NCBI RefSeq assembly: GCF_002158905.1
Contig: NZ_CP021432.1
Span: 47,031-111,030 of the forward strand
DNA from: Yoonia vestfoldensis
GTDB lineage: Bacteria > Pseudomonadota > Alphaproteobacteria > Rhodobacterales > Rhodobacteraceae
DNA length: 64,000 nt
Reading direction: 5' to 3'
The notes under the pieces are model-generated. The model did not search any database, was not told the DNA's origin, and saw only the letters and a program-made list of their open reading frames with translations. How positions within the stretch are numbered: the first letter of the stretch is position 1; each line of letters starts with the position of its first letter. A program made the position numbers and the translations under genes. Positions 16,781-26,329 of this stretch are shown here, in pieces.

Positions 16781-18264
16781 CCGACGACGTCGCTCTGGTC
16801 AGTGCCTATCTCGCAGACAATCCCCGGCTCTCGAAGGGCGCCGTGGGTGCCGCCCGGCATTTTCTGAAGTGGGCACGCGCCCGGAAGATCCCGACCAGAG
16901 ACCTCGACGCATCGGCGGTGGATCGGTTCCTTCGCCATCGCTGCCGCTGCGGCCGCTACAGCCCTGCGCAACTGTGCAAGCCTGCCTACGCCACAGATAC
17001 ACGCAGATTCCTGAGCTATCTCGAAGCCACCGGGGTGGTCTTCATTGCAAATGAAGTCGCCCGGCTCGGGCAATATCTGGAGGCCCATGCAGAGAAGCTC
17101 TGCGCCACCGGATATAGCAAGGTGACGTACTCGACGCAGCTGACTCAGGCCCGCCATTTCGCGGAATGGGCGCTGCTGATGCGTGTTCCGGCCCACGGAA
17201 TCGATGAGGCTACCATCGATCATTTCGCACGGCATAATTGCCGTTGTGGGGAGAAGACCAAACATGGCAAGGACATGCTGGGCTCGCGCCTCAAGAACCG
17301 CCGCCGTGGTGCGCGTGCTTTTGTCCGGTTCCTGAGAGATGAGGGTCTGATCCCGCCTGAAGCGCCTGACTGCGTTACCACCTGCGATCCGCGCCTGACC
17401 GAGTTCTCGGAATGGTTGCGCCGCGAACGTGGGGTGACGCACGAGACCGTACGGCGCTTCTTGTACGAAGCGAGCCGCTGGCTGGATAGCCTCGGGGCAA
17501 CCCCGAAAGACTACAACGCGGCGGCAATCCGCTCGATCGTTTTGAACCAGGGCGAAGAGCGCTCAAGATCTTCGGTGCGGATGACGGTGACCGTTCTGCG
17601 CGCTTTCTTGCGCTTCACGATTGTTCAGAATCAATGCGCCCCGTTGCTCCTGTATGCTGTGCCATCTGCCGTTTCGCGCAAGCTGTCAACGGTACCACCG
17701 ACGATCCCTCGAACCAAAATTGAAGAGATAATAGCGTCCTGTGGAACCAAAACGCCTGTCGAGATACGGGACCGCGCCATACTCCTTCTGCTCGCGCGGC
17801 TGGCTTTGCGCGCCGGTGACATCTGGCAATTGCGGCTGTCAGACATTGACTGGCGTGCGAGTCGGTTGCGATTGCATGGCAAAGCCAGACGCGAAGTTTT
17901 GGTACCAATACCACAGGATGCTGGGGATGCGCTGCTGACCTATATCGAAGATGTGCGTCCGGTCGTCACAACTGACAGGGTCTTTCTGCGCATTCAGGCG
18001 CCATTCACTCCGTTTCGGTCCTCTGCTGAGATCGCCGGGATCGTTTCCCGTGTCCTTGCCCGGGGTGGCTTCACCGGTCTGCCGACGGGCGCGCACGTGT
18101 TTCGCCATTCACTGGCATCGGCCTGGTTGCGCGGCGGCGCGGATCTTGATCAGATCGGTGTCGCGCTTCGCCACAGCTCGCGTGATACGACCGCGATCTA
18201 TGCCAAGGTCGATATCGAGATGCTGGCAGGTGTGGCCCAGCCTTGGCCGGAGTGCGCATCATGA
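16738..18264 (+). CDS. Tyrosine recombinase 1 of RIT trio
   Basis: 508 residues, ATG within the inverted repeat. The C-terminal catalytic domain has the family residues in order: Arg in LALRAGDIWQL, Lys in LHGKARREV, HVFRHS (HxxR), His in LRHSSRDT, and the nucleophile Tyr in TTAIYAK. The long N-terminal region has SAM-like DNA-binding segments and two unusual Cys-rich elements, RHRCRCGRYS and RHNCRCGEKT, which may bind metal. It is longer than most XerC/D-type enzymes, as expected for the first member of a RIT trio. Its stop overlaps the next start (ATGA), indicating translational coupling. Confidence 0.9.
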   Translation: MNSPSNSPLGGRADADDVALVSAYLADNPRLSKGAVGAARHFLKWARARKIPTRDLDASAVDRFLRHRCRCGRYSPAQLCKPAYATDTRRFLSYLEATGVVFIANEVARLGQYLEAHAEKLCATGYSKVTYSTQLTQARHFAEWALLMRVPAHGIDEATIDHFARHNCRCGEKTKHGKDMLGSRLKNRRRGARAFVRFLRDEGLIPPEAPDCVTTCDPRLTEFSEWLRRERGVTHETVRRFLYEASRWLDSLGATPKDYNAAAIRSIVLNQGEERSRSSVRMTVTVLRAFLRFTIVQNQCAPLLLYAVPSAVSRKLSTVPPTIPRTKIEEIIASCGTKTPVEIRDRAILLLLARLALRAGDIWQLRLSDIDWRASRLRLHGKARREVLVPIPQDAGDALLTYIEDVRPVVTTDRVFLRIQAPFTPFRSSAEIAGIVSRVLARGGFTGLPTGAHVFRHSLASAWLRGGADLDQIGVALRHSSRDTTAIYAKVDIEMLAGVAQPWPECAS

Positions 18265-19172
18265 TGCATTCCCATGTCGATCGCTTCGTTCAACTGAACC
18301 GCGCCCTTGGAAAGAAGTTTGCCGCGCAAGAGACGTCCTTGCGCTCTTTCGCGGATTTCGCTGCAGACCGATCAGCCAGCCACGTGACAACTACCCTGAT
18401 ATTGGAATGGGCTGGTGGCGCCTCGACGCCAGGTGCCGTGCAAATCCGGGTCGATCAAGCCCGGGCGTTAGCCGTATTCCTGCATGCGGAAGATGCGCAT
18501 CACGAGATACCGCCGTTGAATCTGCTGGGCCGTTCACGACGGCGGCGGCCCGCCCCGTATATCATGACGCAGGGCCAGATCAGTCGGATCATGCGGGAAG
18601 CGCTTCTGGTGCCGGGCCTGACATCAATCAGCCCGCTGACTTACCACAATCTTATCGGTTTGCTTGCATCGACAGGTTTGCGGATTTCGGAGGCTTTGTC
18701 CCTCCGGTGCGACGACCTGACCGACGACGGTCTCATGATCCGGCATGGCAAGTTCGGCAAGAGCCGCCTCGTGCCGATACATGCTTCGACCCGCGCCGCG
18801 CTTGACCGCTATCTCGAAGCCCGAGGCGTCGTGCGCAATCCCGGCGATGATCTTTTCGTACTCGGCCATGGCCGTGCCCCGACGGCGACCAGGGTCCACG
18901 TGGTCTTCGTCCGGATCGTCCGCAAGCTCGGATATCGCACTCCGACTGGTCCCGGACCCCGGCTGCACGATCTGCGCCATACATTCGCGGTGCGATCTCT
19001 GGAAGCCTGCGGGAACGATCCGCAGGCGGTCATGCGGCACATGAAGGCCCTGAGCACGTATCTCGGCCATGTCGATATCGCCAACACCTATTGGTACCTT
19101 GAGGCCACGCCAGTGCTGCTGGAGATGATCGCCTCGACCGCCGAAGAGACCTGGATCGGAGGTGCAGCATGA
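18261..19172 (+). CDS. Tyrosine recombinase 2 of RIT trio
   Basis: 303 residues from the ATG at 18261, overlapping the previous stop by four bases. Catalytic residues: Arg in STGLRISEALSL, Lys in KFGKSRLVPIH, HDLRHT (HxxR), His in YLGHVDIANT, Tyr in TYWYLE. The N-terminal core-binding domain runs over about residues 1-105. There is no ribosome site independent of the upstream gene, so translation should depend on it. Probably one of three recombinases acting together on the element ends. Confidence 0.9.
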   Translation: MMHSHVDRFVQLNRALGKKFAAQETSLRSFADFAADRSASHVTTTLILEWAGGASTPGAVQIRVDQARALAVFLHAEDAHHEIPPLNLLGRSRRRRPAPYIMTQGQISRIMREALLVPGLTSISPLTYHNLIGLLASTGLRISEALSLRCDDLTDDGLMIRHGKFGKSRLVPIHASTRAALDRYLEARGVVRNPGDDLFVLGHGRAPTATRVHVVFVRIVRKLGYRTPTGPGPRLHDLRHTFAVRSLEACGNDPQAVMRHMKALSTYLGHVDIANTYWYLEATPVLLEMIASTAEETWIGGAA

Positions 19173-20173
19173 CCCCGCTCGCTCCCGATCTTTCGGCCTT
19201 CATGCAAACCCATCTTCCGGGCGAGTGCGGTGCAAGCCGACATACCATCGCAGCCTATGCCCACGCGTTCACCCTCTTGCTGCGGTTTGCCGCTGGACGG
19301 CTCAAGCGCTCCCCTTCGGAACTCGCAATCGAAGACCTCGATGTTCAGATGATCAGGGCGTTTCTTGAACACATCGAGGTAGGGCGCGCCAATTCCGTCC
19401 GGTCCCGCAACGCGCGGCTGGCGGCGATCAAATCGTTCTTCCGTTTCGTCGAACATCGCCACCCGGCCTGTCTCGAGCAGGCGCTGATGATCCGAGCCCT
19501 GCCCGTCAAGCGCACGGATACAAGGCTCATCGACTACCTGACCCGGGAAGAACTCCAGGCCCTGCTTGCCGCACCGAACCGCCATACGCTTGGGGGACTG
19601 CGTGACCGGGCGATGCTGCACCTGGCCTATGCTGCGGGCTTGAGGGCGTCCGAGCTGCTCGCAGTGCGAATGGGCGATTTTCCTGAAGGCTCGTTTTCCA
19701 GCGTGCGGATTCTTGGCAAGGGTCGGCGGGAGCGGATTCTGCCGCTCTGGAAAGAGACCCAGGCCGCCATTCGCGCGTGGCTGGCTGTCCGGCCAGGCGA
19801 TGCGGGGCCGGAACTATTCCTGAACCGTGATGGTCGCCAGATGACACGGGACGGGTTCGCCTACAGGCTCCGGCAGCATGTGGTGACAGCTGAACGCTCG
19901 GCGCCGTCGATCGCCGCAAAGCACGTCACCCCGCATGTGCTACGACACAGCTGTGCGATGCATACACTTCAGGCAACCGGCGATGTCCGCAAGGTCGCGC
20001 TCTGGCTCGGTCATGCCAGCATCCAGACAACGGAGATGTATCTGCGCGCAGACCCGACCGAGAAGCTCGCGCTCTTGGATGCCCATCACGCACCGTTGAT
20101 CAAACCGGGCAAGTTCCGGGAACCCTCGGACAAGCTGATGCAGATATTGGCGGCGGCCACGCAGCGTTCCTGA
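19169..20173 (+). CDS. Tyrosine recombinase 3 of RIT trio
   Basis: 334 residues, XerC/D-like, ATG overlapping the previous stop (ATGA). Catalytic residues: Arg in AAGLRASELLAV, Lys in GKGRRERILPL, HVLRHS (HxxR), His in LGHASIQT, Tyr in TEMYLR. The domain arrangement is canonical (core-binding about 1-100, catalytic about 115-315). It ends 40 bases before the stop of the convergent primase-helicase gene, with a hairpin between them. Confidence 0.92.
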   Translation: MTPLAPDLSAFMQTHLPGECGASRHTIAAYAHAFTLLLRFAAGRLKRSPSELAIEDLDVQMIRAFLEHIEVGRANSVRSRNARLAAIKSFFRFVEHRHPACLEQALMIRALPVKRTDTRLIDYLTREELQALLAAPNRHTLGGLRDRAMLHLAYAAGLRASELLAVRMGDFPEGSFSSVRILGKGRRERILPLWKETQAAIRAWLAVRPGDAGPELFLNRDGRQMTRDGFAYRLRQHVVTAERSAPSIAAKHVTPHVLRHSCAMHTLQATGDVRKVALWLGHASIQTTEMYLRADPTEKLALLDAHHAPLIKPGKFREPSDKLMQILAAATQRS

Positions 20174-20206
20174 CCGGACGCGTAACAACTGGCGTCCCGC
20201 GTCCGG
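20174..20206. terminator. Hairpin between convergent RIT genes
   Basis: Perfect 9-bp inverted repeat CCGGACGCG / CGCGTCCGG with a 15-base loop, between two convergent stops. There is no T run on either side, so it is a plausible bidirectional terminator or collision barrier rather than a classic one. Confidence 0.5.
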
Positions 20207-20213
20207 CGGGGCG

Positions 20214-22775
20214 CTATTCCATCACATAGCCGAGCGCCCGATAGCCTGTTCGTCGCTTGGTCGCCATTCTGGACAGGACCGGAACCGAACTGTCGACATA
20301 GTCGACCACCAGGACGTCTTTCTTTCCGTCATGTTGCCGATGCAACCTGCCGACATATTGCGCCAGCGTGCCTTTCCAGGCGATCGGCATGGTCAGGAAC
20401 AGGGTGTCGAGCCGCGCATCATCGAAGCCCTCACCGATGTAGCGCCCTGTCGCGAGGATCAGCCGTTCCTCATCGTCATCGACAGTCAGCCCCGCATGCG
20501 CTGCCTTCCGGTCCTTTGCGGACATGCCGCCGCGGAGCACGATAATGTTTTTCGCAAATCGGGAGAACCGGTCCTGAAGATACTGGAGGTGATCCTTCCG
20601 TTCGGTCAGCACGATCGGCGAGCGTTTGGCCTCCAGTGATTTCAGCACATCGTCGAAGATCAGATCGTTTCGAGCAGGGTCCTCCGCTAACGCGGCATAA
20701 ATTGCAGGTATGGATGGGCGCTCCGCCATGGCGAGGGGCTCCGGCAAACGGAATCTCGTGTGACGTTCACGCGCCCGATGGTGAATGCCGCTTTCGGCGG
20801 CCTGCGATTTGGCGCTCACCTGATGGCGCACGGGGCCGCATTGCATGAAGATGATCGGATGATGTCCGTCTTTTCGGACGACGGTCGCCGACAACCCGGT
20901 GACGTAGCGCGCCTTCGATCTGCGGGCGACCAGTTCAAAGCTTGACGCAGACAGATGATGGCATTCATCGACGATAAGGTGTCCGTAGTCGGCAACAATG
21001 TCGTCTACTTCGCCTTTGCGGACCAGGCTCTGGATCAGCGCCACGTCGATCACACCGGTAGGTTTGCGTTTGCCGCCGCCGATGGTGCCGATCAGCTTCG
21101 GGTCGATCTGCAGAAAGGACTTCAGCCGCTCGACCCATTGGTTTAGCAGTTCCCGGCGGTGAACCAGCACCAGTGTATTGCGTGCACGATGTGCGATCAG
21201 CGCCGCGGCCACGACCGTCTTGCCGAATGCGGTCGTGGCGGCAAGCACACCGGTATCATGTTCGGCCAGGGCGTCAAACGCGCGCGTTTGCGGCGGGCGA
21301 AGTTCGCCACGGAAGCGGACCGTCTCCGGCAAGCGGGTTCCGTCTGCACGTAAATCGTCCAGGTCGGCTGTCGCACCGTGATCGGACAGGAACCCGATCG
21401 CTTCGTCGAAGCAGCCGCGCGGCAGGGCGACGTGTCGGGGATGTAGTTCGGCACAGGACACAATTCGCGGCTTGCCGAATGTCGGCAGCCGCATCGCCTG
21501 GGCGCGATAGAATTCGGGGTTCTGGAACGCGGCCAGCCTGACCAGTTGGGCAATCATGGCCGAAGGCAGCTCTGACCGGTCGAGATAGATCTGGTCTGCG
21601 ACTGTCACCTTGATGGTTTGCGGGATGGGCACATCCAGACGTCGTGGCGTGCTGTGGCGTGACGGAGACATCTTCCAGGGCTCATTCGCCTGTTCGTCAT
21701 CCACCGGCATGCGCACGCCCAACACCCGCCCGGAAAGCTCCGCCGTTTCGACGAGGTCACTCACCGCTGACGCCGACATTCTCGGCAGGGAAGACAAAAA
21801 GGCCCACTGATCGTCAAATGGCCGCATTCCCGCGTCCACAAAGACGCTGTTGCCAGCCTTGCGCGCAGTGTTCTGAAGCGGCAGTGCGATCAGATTGCCG
21901 AAACCGCCGAGCGGCATGATATCCTGGTTTGGAAACAGCCGGTCATAGGAGGCAAAGCCAATCTCCGGCCGCCTTTCCATCGTTTCCGTGATCAAAACCG
22001 ATCCGAGCTGGCGCGCCAGACGGGCGGACACGGGTTCTGAGAAGAAGATCCAGACATGACCGCCGTTGCCCGATCTCGACCGCTCCAGCGCTGCAGGGAC
22101 TCCCTTTGCTCGGCAGGTTTCCAGCAGCGCACTGGCGTCTTCCGCCCAGGATGCCTTGTCAAAATCCGCAGCAAGAAACCAGCATGTATCACCCTGGAGC
22201 AGCGGGTAGACGCCCGCGACAAAATCCCCGCTGCGTCCATCATCACCGCGCAGGTGTTTTTCCATGATGCACTCATTCGGAGGGATGAATTTCTGATGTG
22301 GGCACTCGCCGCATTTGACCTTCGGCTTGCCGCAAATGCCTTTCACCCATTCGTTGGCACAAGCAGGCGAATATCCTGAGCGTTCGGTCTTCCTGTTTTC
22401 CCACCGCACAGGAAACACGTCAGGCCGACCGGCGAATAGACTTCGGAACAGATCGACCTTTTCATGCGACGGCGAACTGTTCGTCACCGGAGCGTCCTCG
22501 AAGGAAGGCTGTTTCACGGCTGGCGCGTGCTCAGCGGCGAGGCGAACCTCGAGGGACGCCATCTCGCGCTGAAGCTGCTGCCGTTCGGCATCCAGATTGG
22601 CTAGACGCGCTCGAACCCGCGCCATTTCCGCCTCGATGTTGCTCTTTTCTGCCACCGCGGTTTCCACCCAATCCTTTCCGTCCCGTCCAGCATAAAGCGG
22701 GAAAGCGGCTCGCGTAAGCAGGCTTTCTCGATCGTCAGCACGGCCGCCGAGCGGAGAGTTGGAGGGGGAGTTCAT
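20214..22775 (-). CDS. TOTE-type primase-helicase (cargo of RIT element)
   Basis: 853 residues from the ATG at 22775, inside the right inverted repeat. The first 14 residues therefore equal those of recombinase 1 (MNSPSNSPLGGRAD). Parts: N-terminal coiled coil (about 40-80); archaeo-eukaryotic primase domain with a CGKPKVKCGEC zinc element, WFLAADFDKA (catalytic acidic motif) and RSGNGGHVWIFF; then an SF2 helicase with TTAFGKTVVA (Walker A), IVDECHHLS, TGLSAT, ATGRYIGEGFD and QYVGRLHRQ. This layout is that of TOTE conflict-system proteins. Possible roles are conflict/defence or replication of the element; neither is shown. It is convergent with the recombinase operon. Confidence 0.88.
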   Translation of the reverse strand: MNSPSNSPLGGRADDRESLLTRAAFPLYAGRDGKDWVETAVAEKSNIEAEMARVRARLANLDAERQQLQREMASLEVRLAAEHAPAVKQPSFEDAPVTNSSPSHEKVDLFRSLFAGRPDVFPVRWENRKTERSGYSPACANEWVKGICGKPKVKCGECPHQKFIPPNECIMEKHLRGDDGRSGDFVAGVYPLLQGDTCWFLAADFDKASWAEDASALLETCRAKGVPAALERSRSGNGGHVWIFFSEPVSARLARQLGSVLITETMERRPEIGFASYDRLFPNQDIMPLGGFGNLIALPLQNTARKAGNSVFVDAGMRPFDDQWAFLSSLPRMSASAVSDLVETAELSGRVLGVRMPVDDEQANEPWKMSPSRHSTPRRLDVPIPQTIKVTVADQIYLDRSELPSAMIAQLVRLAAFQNPEFYRAQAMRLPTFGKPRIVSCAELHPRHVALPRGCFDEAIGFLSDHGATADLDDLRADGTRLPETVRFRGELRPPQTRAFDALAEHDTGVLAATTAFGKTVVAAALIAHRARNTLVLVHRRELLNQWVERLKSFLQIDPKLIGTIGGGKRKPTGVIDVALIQSLVRKGEVDDIVADYGHLIVDECHHLSASSFELVARRSKARYVTGLSATVVRKDGHHPIIFMQCGPVRHQVSAKSQAAESGIHHRARERHTRFRLPEPLAMAERPSIPAIYAALAEDPARNDLIFDDVLKSLEAKRSPIVLTERKDHLQYLQDRFSRFAKNIIVLRGGMSAKDRKAAHAGLTVDDDEERLILATGRYIGEGFDDARLDTLFLTMPIAWKGTLAQYVGRLHRQHDGKKDVLVVDYVDSSVPVLSRMATKRRTGYRALGYVME

Positions 22776-22902
22776 GGGGGATGTCCTTCTGCGGTTGAGA
22801 GCAGAGGCATCATGATTATCCAAAGTGGAAACCCGAAAATGAATCAGCAGAACAACAGGTTGAAATCCCGAACTCCGCATAACGGTGACGCGGCATATTA
22901 TG
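22733..22902 (-). repeat. Right terminal inverted repeat of RIT element (170 bp)
   Basis: Reverse complement of 16611-16780 without a visible mismatch. It carries the same putative -10 box, ribosome site, ATG (22775) and first 14 codons, here used by the primase-helicase. Such identity over coding sequence suggests recent gene conversion or a functional constraint on the whole end. Confidence 0.9.
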
Positions 22903-22930
22903 TTTTATCCGGAGTTCCGGATAAAACATA
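22899..22930. repeat. 32-base palindrome at the right RIT end only
   Basis: Arms TATGTTTTATCCGGA (22899-22913) and TCCGGATAAAACATA (22916-22930) are perfect inverted repeats around GT. The outer arm ends on the direct repeat at the host junction. The left end lacks it. It may be the recombinase binding and crossover site. Confidence 0.8.
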
Positions 22931-25382
22931 GTCGCGCGGTGTCAATGCCCCCTCAACGAGTTCATCATCGGGGTCCATCATCTCCAAGCGGCGCTTCAAG
23001 AGGCTTTCGCCCGTCGAGACCACTTGGATAACGCAAGCATAACCATCGGATATATCCTGCTGAATAGCGCTGACAATTGACGGGGCTTTCATGCCCATCA
23101 GCAGATGATTGAAGAAGCGCTGCTTTGTGCTCTCGAACCGCGACTTGGCGGAGGCTTTTGCAGCGGAAGCATTTGTCTCGCCCGATGCGTCATTGACGCC
23201 TGTCGCGGTCAGCGCGGCCTCCAAGTTATGATGGATTGTGCGGAACGCGCCCGCATAAGCGTCATAGATTTCTGTTTGGGCAGGCGTCAGTGCATGCTCC
23301 AGCACATCGTATTCGACCCCGTCAAAACTCAGCGCCCGCGCCGTATAAAACCCGAGTGTTTTGAGATCGCGGGCCACCACCTCCATGGCCGCCACACCGC
23401 CCGCCTCCATCGCTGAGACAAAGCTCTCGCGGCTGGGGAACGGATATTCTGGCCCTTGGCCCCAGAGCCCGAGCCGGGAGGCATAGGCGAGATTGTGGAC
23501 AGATGTGGCCCCCGTCGCCGAAACATAGAAGACGCGAGCGCGCGGGGTGGCGAGTTGCAGGCGCAGCCCTGCAAGACCCTGCTGGGACGGTTTCGCCCCC
23601 CTGCCCTGCTCCGATCCAGCCGCATTTTGCATCGCATGGGCCTCGTCAAAAGCGAGCACACCATCGAAGTCGTCACCCATCCAGTCGAGAAGCTGGTTCA
23701 GGCGCGTGGTGCCGCATTTGCCGGCAGACCGCAGCGTTGCGTAGGTGACGAACAAGATGCCGTCGCCCATGGTGACAGGCTGGTCGGGCTTCCATTTCGA
23801 GAGCGGTTGGATATCGGCGGGCGAGCCGCCGAGGTCAGTCCAGTCGCGCACAGCGTCCTCAATCAGCGTTGCGGATTTTGACACCCAGACAGCTTTGCGC
23901 CGCCCAGAGAGCCAATTGACCAGAATAAGGCCTGCGCACTCGCGGCCCTTGCCGCAACCGGTGCCATCCCCGAGGAAATAGCCCAAGCGGTAAGCACGGG
24001 CCGCCGCCTCCTCATCACTGCGCAGCATCTTGGTTTGGTCGTCATCTATGGTGAACTTGCCGGGCAAATCGCGCGCATGGGCATCGTTGGCCATGATGAT
24101 GGTTTCCAGCTGGGCCTCAGAGAGAGGGCCCTCTGCAATCAAGCGGTTTGGCAAGCGCAGACCCTCGGCGGCCAGCAAGGAAGGCACGGGTGGTGCGACC
24201 GAGGCCATGGCAATGCTTTCAACCAGCGGCGTTGGGTGTTCCTGTGCGCCGACGATATCGATCCGCTGCGGGCGATAACGGGCGTAGATCTCGGAAATGG
24301 GGGTGTTTTCACGAGGCGTCTCAAGCGTAGCGAACGACAGCGGTGTTGCTGCGTGTTTTGGCGTTTTGGCGGCAGATGCCGTTGATGCGACAGGCTTGCG
24401 CGCCTTGTAAGGCGCTGATCCCATCAGAGGGCGACCGACATTCAATGAGCGTGCCGCCGTCACAGGCGCTACAATCGCGCGCACTTTGGCAATCTGGTCG
24501 ACGATACTGACCGCCGCGTCGAGATCGTCGACAGAGGCGCGGATTATCTCGACGTCATCATCGACCTTATCAAAGACCATCAGCTGGGTATCCACGCTGG
24601 TGCCAAGCTTGCGATAGACATGGCCGGGGATGGTCAGGGCCAGGCTCGGCGTGAGAAGGCTCATTGCCCGCTTCCAATGTGCTGTGTCGCGCTCAGGGGT
24701 GAAGCCCATCGGCATGATCGCAACAAGACGCCCGCCGGGTGCCAATCGTTTCGCGGCTCCGATGAGATGCTTGGCCGCAATGTGCTTGTCGCGGGAGCGA
24801 TCGACCGAGGATGCAAACGGCGGGTTCATCACGATAACGCTGGGGGCTGTTGTTGATGTCAGCAGATCATCGATATGTTCGGCGTCATGTCCGCTCGCCT
24901 GCGCGTCGAACACCACATCGAGCAGCCGCTGGCGAAATGGATCGACTTCGTTGAGCATGAGCTTGGCATCTGCCCGTTTCATGAGCCCCGCCAGCGAGCC
25001 TGTTCCCGCAGAGGGTTCCAGCACCGTCTCACCGTGGCGGATCGCCGCCGCGCGCACGGCGAGGGCCGCGTAAGGAAGCGGGGTCGAGAACTGTTGCAGT
25101 CGGATCTGTTGCTCGGACCGGCGGGTTTCGGTCAAAAGTCGCATCGCGAGGTTCTTGGCAGCACCAATTGGGTCTGACCCGCTCGCATCCAAGAAAAGCG
25201 TTTGAACAGCCGCAGCCTGCATCATGTCATAGGCCATGCGCCAGTTCCATGCACCGCTTGCATCGCTACCGCCAAAGGCGTCGCGCATGATCTTTGAAAG
25301 AGAGGAACTGCGCAGAGGGCCGCGCGCGAGCTCGGCGGCGATCAGCGAGAGGGCTGTTTTAAGCTGGGCGTTAGATGGTGTT
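22931..25382 (-). pseudogene. Strawberry-notch methylase/helicase, middle fragment
   Basis: The largest piece of the split gene (about 817 codons). The N-terminal methyltransferase domain has FSTPLPYAALAVRAAAI, VLEPSAGTGSLAGL (SAM-binding) and VMNPPFASS, the NPPF motif of N6-adenine methylases. Next come the strawberry-notch linker and the first helicase half, with GDGTGCGKGRECAG (Walker A-like), LAFDEAHAM (DEAH) and YVSATGATSV. It now reads through into IS3 sequence at its 5' end (MNHKLSGKPGAV, from 25420) and stops inside the RIT palindrome (22898). It could still be expressed as a truncated MTase-half helicase from those junctions. Confidence 0.88.
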
Positions 25383-25423
25383 TGAACCGCCCCGGGTTTA
25401 CCGGAGAGTTTGTGGTTCAATGA

Positions 25424-26329
25424 TTACGCTGCTTTTTCGTCAACGTTCAAGTTTGCGTAGAATGCCTCCTCTGCTTCGTTCGGTGTAATGTATCCGATGG
25501 CGCTGTGCAGGCGCGTTTTGTTATACCAGTCGACCCACTTGAGAGTTTCCCATTCGACTTGGCCGACCGATTTCCATGGACCGAGAAACTTGATGACCTC
25601 GGTCTTGAACAGGCCGATGATGCTTTCGGCCAGGGCGTTATCGTAGCTGTCACCAACGCTGCCCACCGAAGTATCAATCCCAGCCTCGGCCAGCCGTTCG
25701 GTGTATCGGATCGACAGGTATTGGCTGCCACGATCGCTGTGGTGGATGAGCTTGTCCGCCTCGGACGGGGCGCGCTGGCAGATGGCCTGGTTCAAGGCAT
25801 CGAGCACGAAACCGGTGGTCATCGAGGTCGAGACGCGCCAGCCGACGATTTTGCGGGCGAAGACGTCGATGACGAAGGCCACATAGACCATGCCCTGCCA
25901 GCTGGAGACATAGGTGAAGTCACTGACCCAGAGCTGGTTCGGCATAGCGGCCACGAAAGCCCGGTTCACCTTGTCGTCCGGGCAAGGTTGTGCCGTATCG
26001 GGGTTGGTCGTGGTCACTTTCTTGCCCCGCACAACCCCTTGTAATCCCATAGCCTTCATAAGCCGCTCCACAGTGCAGCGAGCGATATCGTGCCCGCTGC
26101 GGCGTAACTGGTGCCAAACCTTGCGCGCGCCGTATCGGCCCCGACTGCCATCGAAGGCCTCTTTTATGGCGGCCATGTCCAGTTGATCCTGCTTAGCCCG
26201 ATCCGATGCCAGGTCCGGATCACGCTCCACGGCCTTGAGGGCGTAATACGTCGATGGTGCGATCCCCAGAACCCGGCAGATCGGCTCGACACCATGGACA
26301 CGACGGTGATCGTCGATGAACACGATCAT
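25424..26329 (-). CDS. IS3-family transposase orfB, copy 1
   Basis: 301-residue DDE integrase-type catalytic subunit. It starts with an HTH_21-type segment (residues about 40-100, FDGSRGRYGARKVWHQL). The rve domain has the acidic triad in LWVSDFTYV (D), HHSDRGSQY (D) and ALAESIIGLFKTE (E). The start codon overlaps the orfA stop (ATGA). In this family orfB is usually made as an orfAB fusion by -1 frameshifting. Group assignment within IS3 (IS51-like) is tentative. Confidence 0.95.
   Translation of the reverse strand: MIVFIDDHRRVHGVEPICRVLGIAPSTYYALKAVERDPDLASDRAKQDQLDMAAIKEAFDGSRGRYGARKVWHQLRRSGHDIARCTVERLMKAMGLQGVVRGKKVTTTNPDTAQPCPDDKVNRAFVAAMPNQLWVSDFTYVSSWQGMVYVAFVIDVFARKIVGWRVSTSMTTGFVLDALNQAICQRAPSEADKLIHHSDRGSQYLSIRYTERLAEAGIDTSVGSVGDSYDNALAESIIGLFKTEVIKFLGPWKSVGQVEWETLKWVDWYNKTRLHSAIGYITPNEAEEAFYANLNVDEKAA

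Larger units (their letters stand above)
16611..22930. mobile_element. RIT-type element carrying a TOTE primase-helicase
   Basis: About 6.3 kb, bounded by perfect inverted repeats of about 170 bp (16611-16780 and 22733-22902) and a 32-base palindrome at the right end only. Left to right it holds three ATGA-overlapping tyrosine recombinase genes on + and, convergently, one primase-helicase gene on -. The flanking direct repeat ACATA (16610-16614, 22926-22930) marks the insertion core. Removing the element at it rejoins the host reading frame. Three tandem recombinases with terminal inverted repeats define recombinase-in-trio elements; the helicase is the cargo. Confidence 0.85.

Noticed and set aside
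14833..17442. One continuous 869-codon reading on the minus strand
   Set aside because: Its first 270 codons are antisense to recombinase 1 and the RIT inverted repeat; only the part below 16614 is real strawberry-notch sequence.
16069..18264. Extended 731-codon reading on the + strand ending with recombinase 1
   Set aside because: The part before 16738 is antisense to the strawberry-notch fragment; the ribosome site and ATG at 16738 mark the true start.
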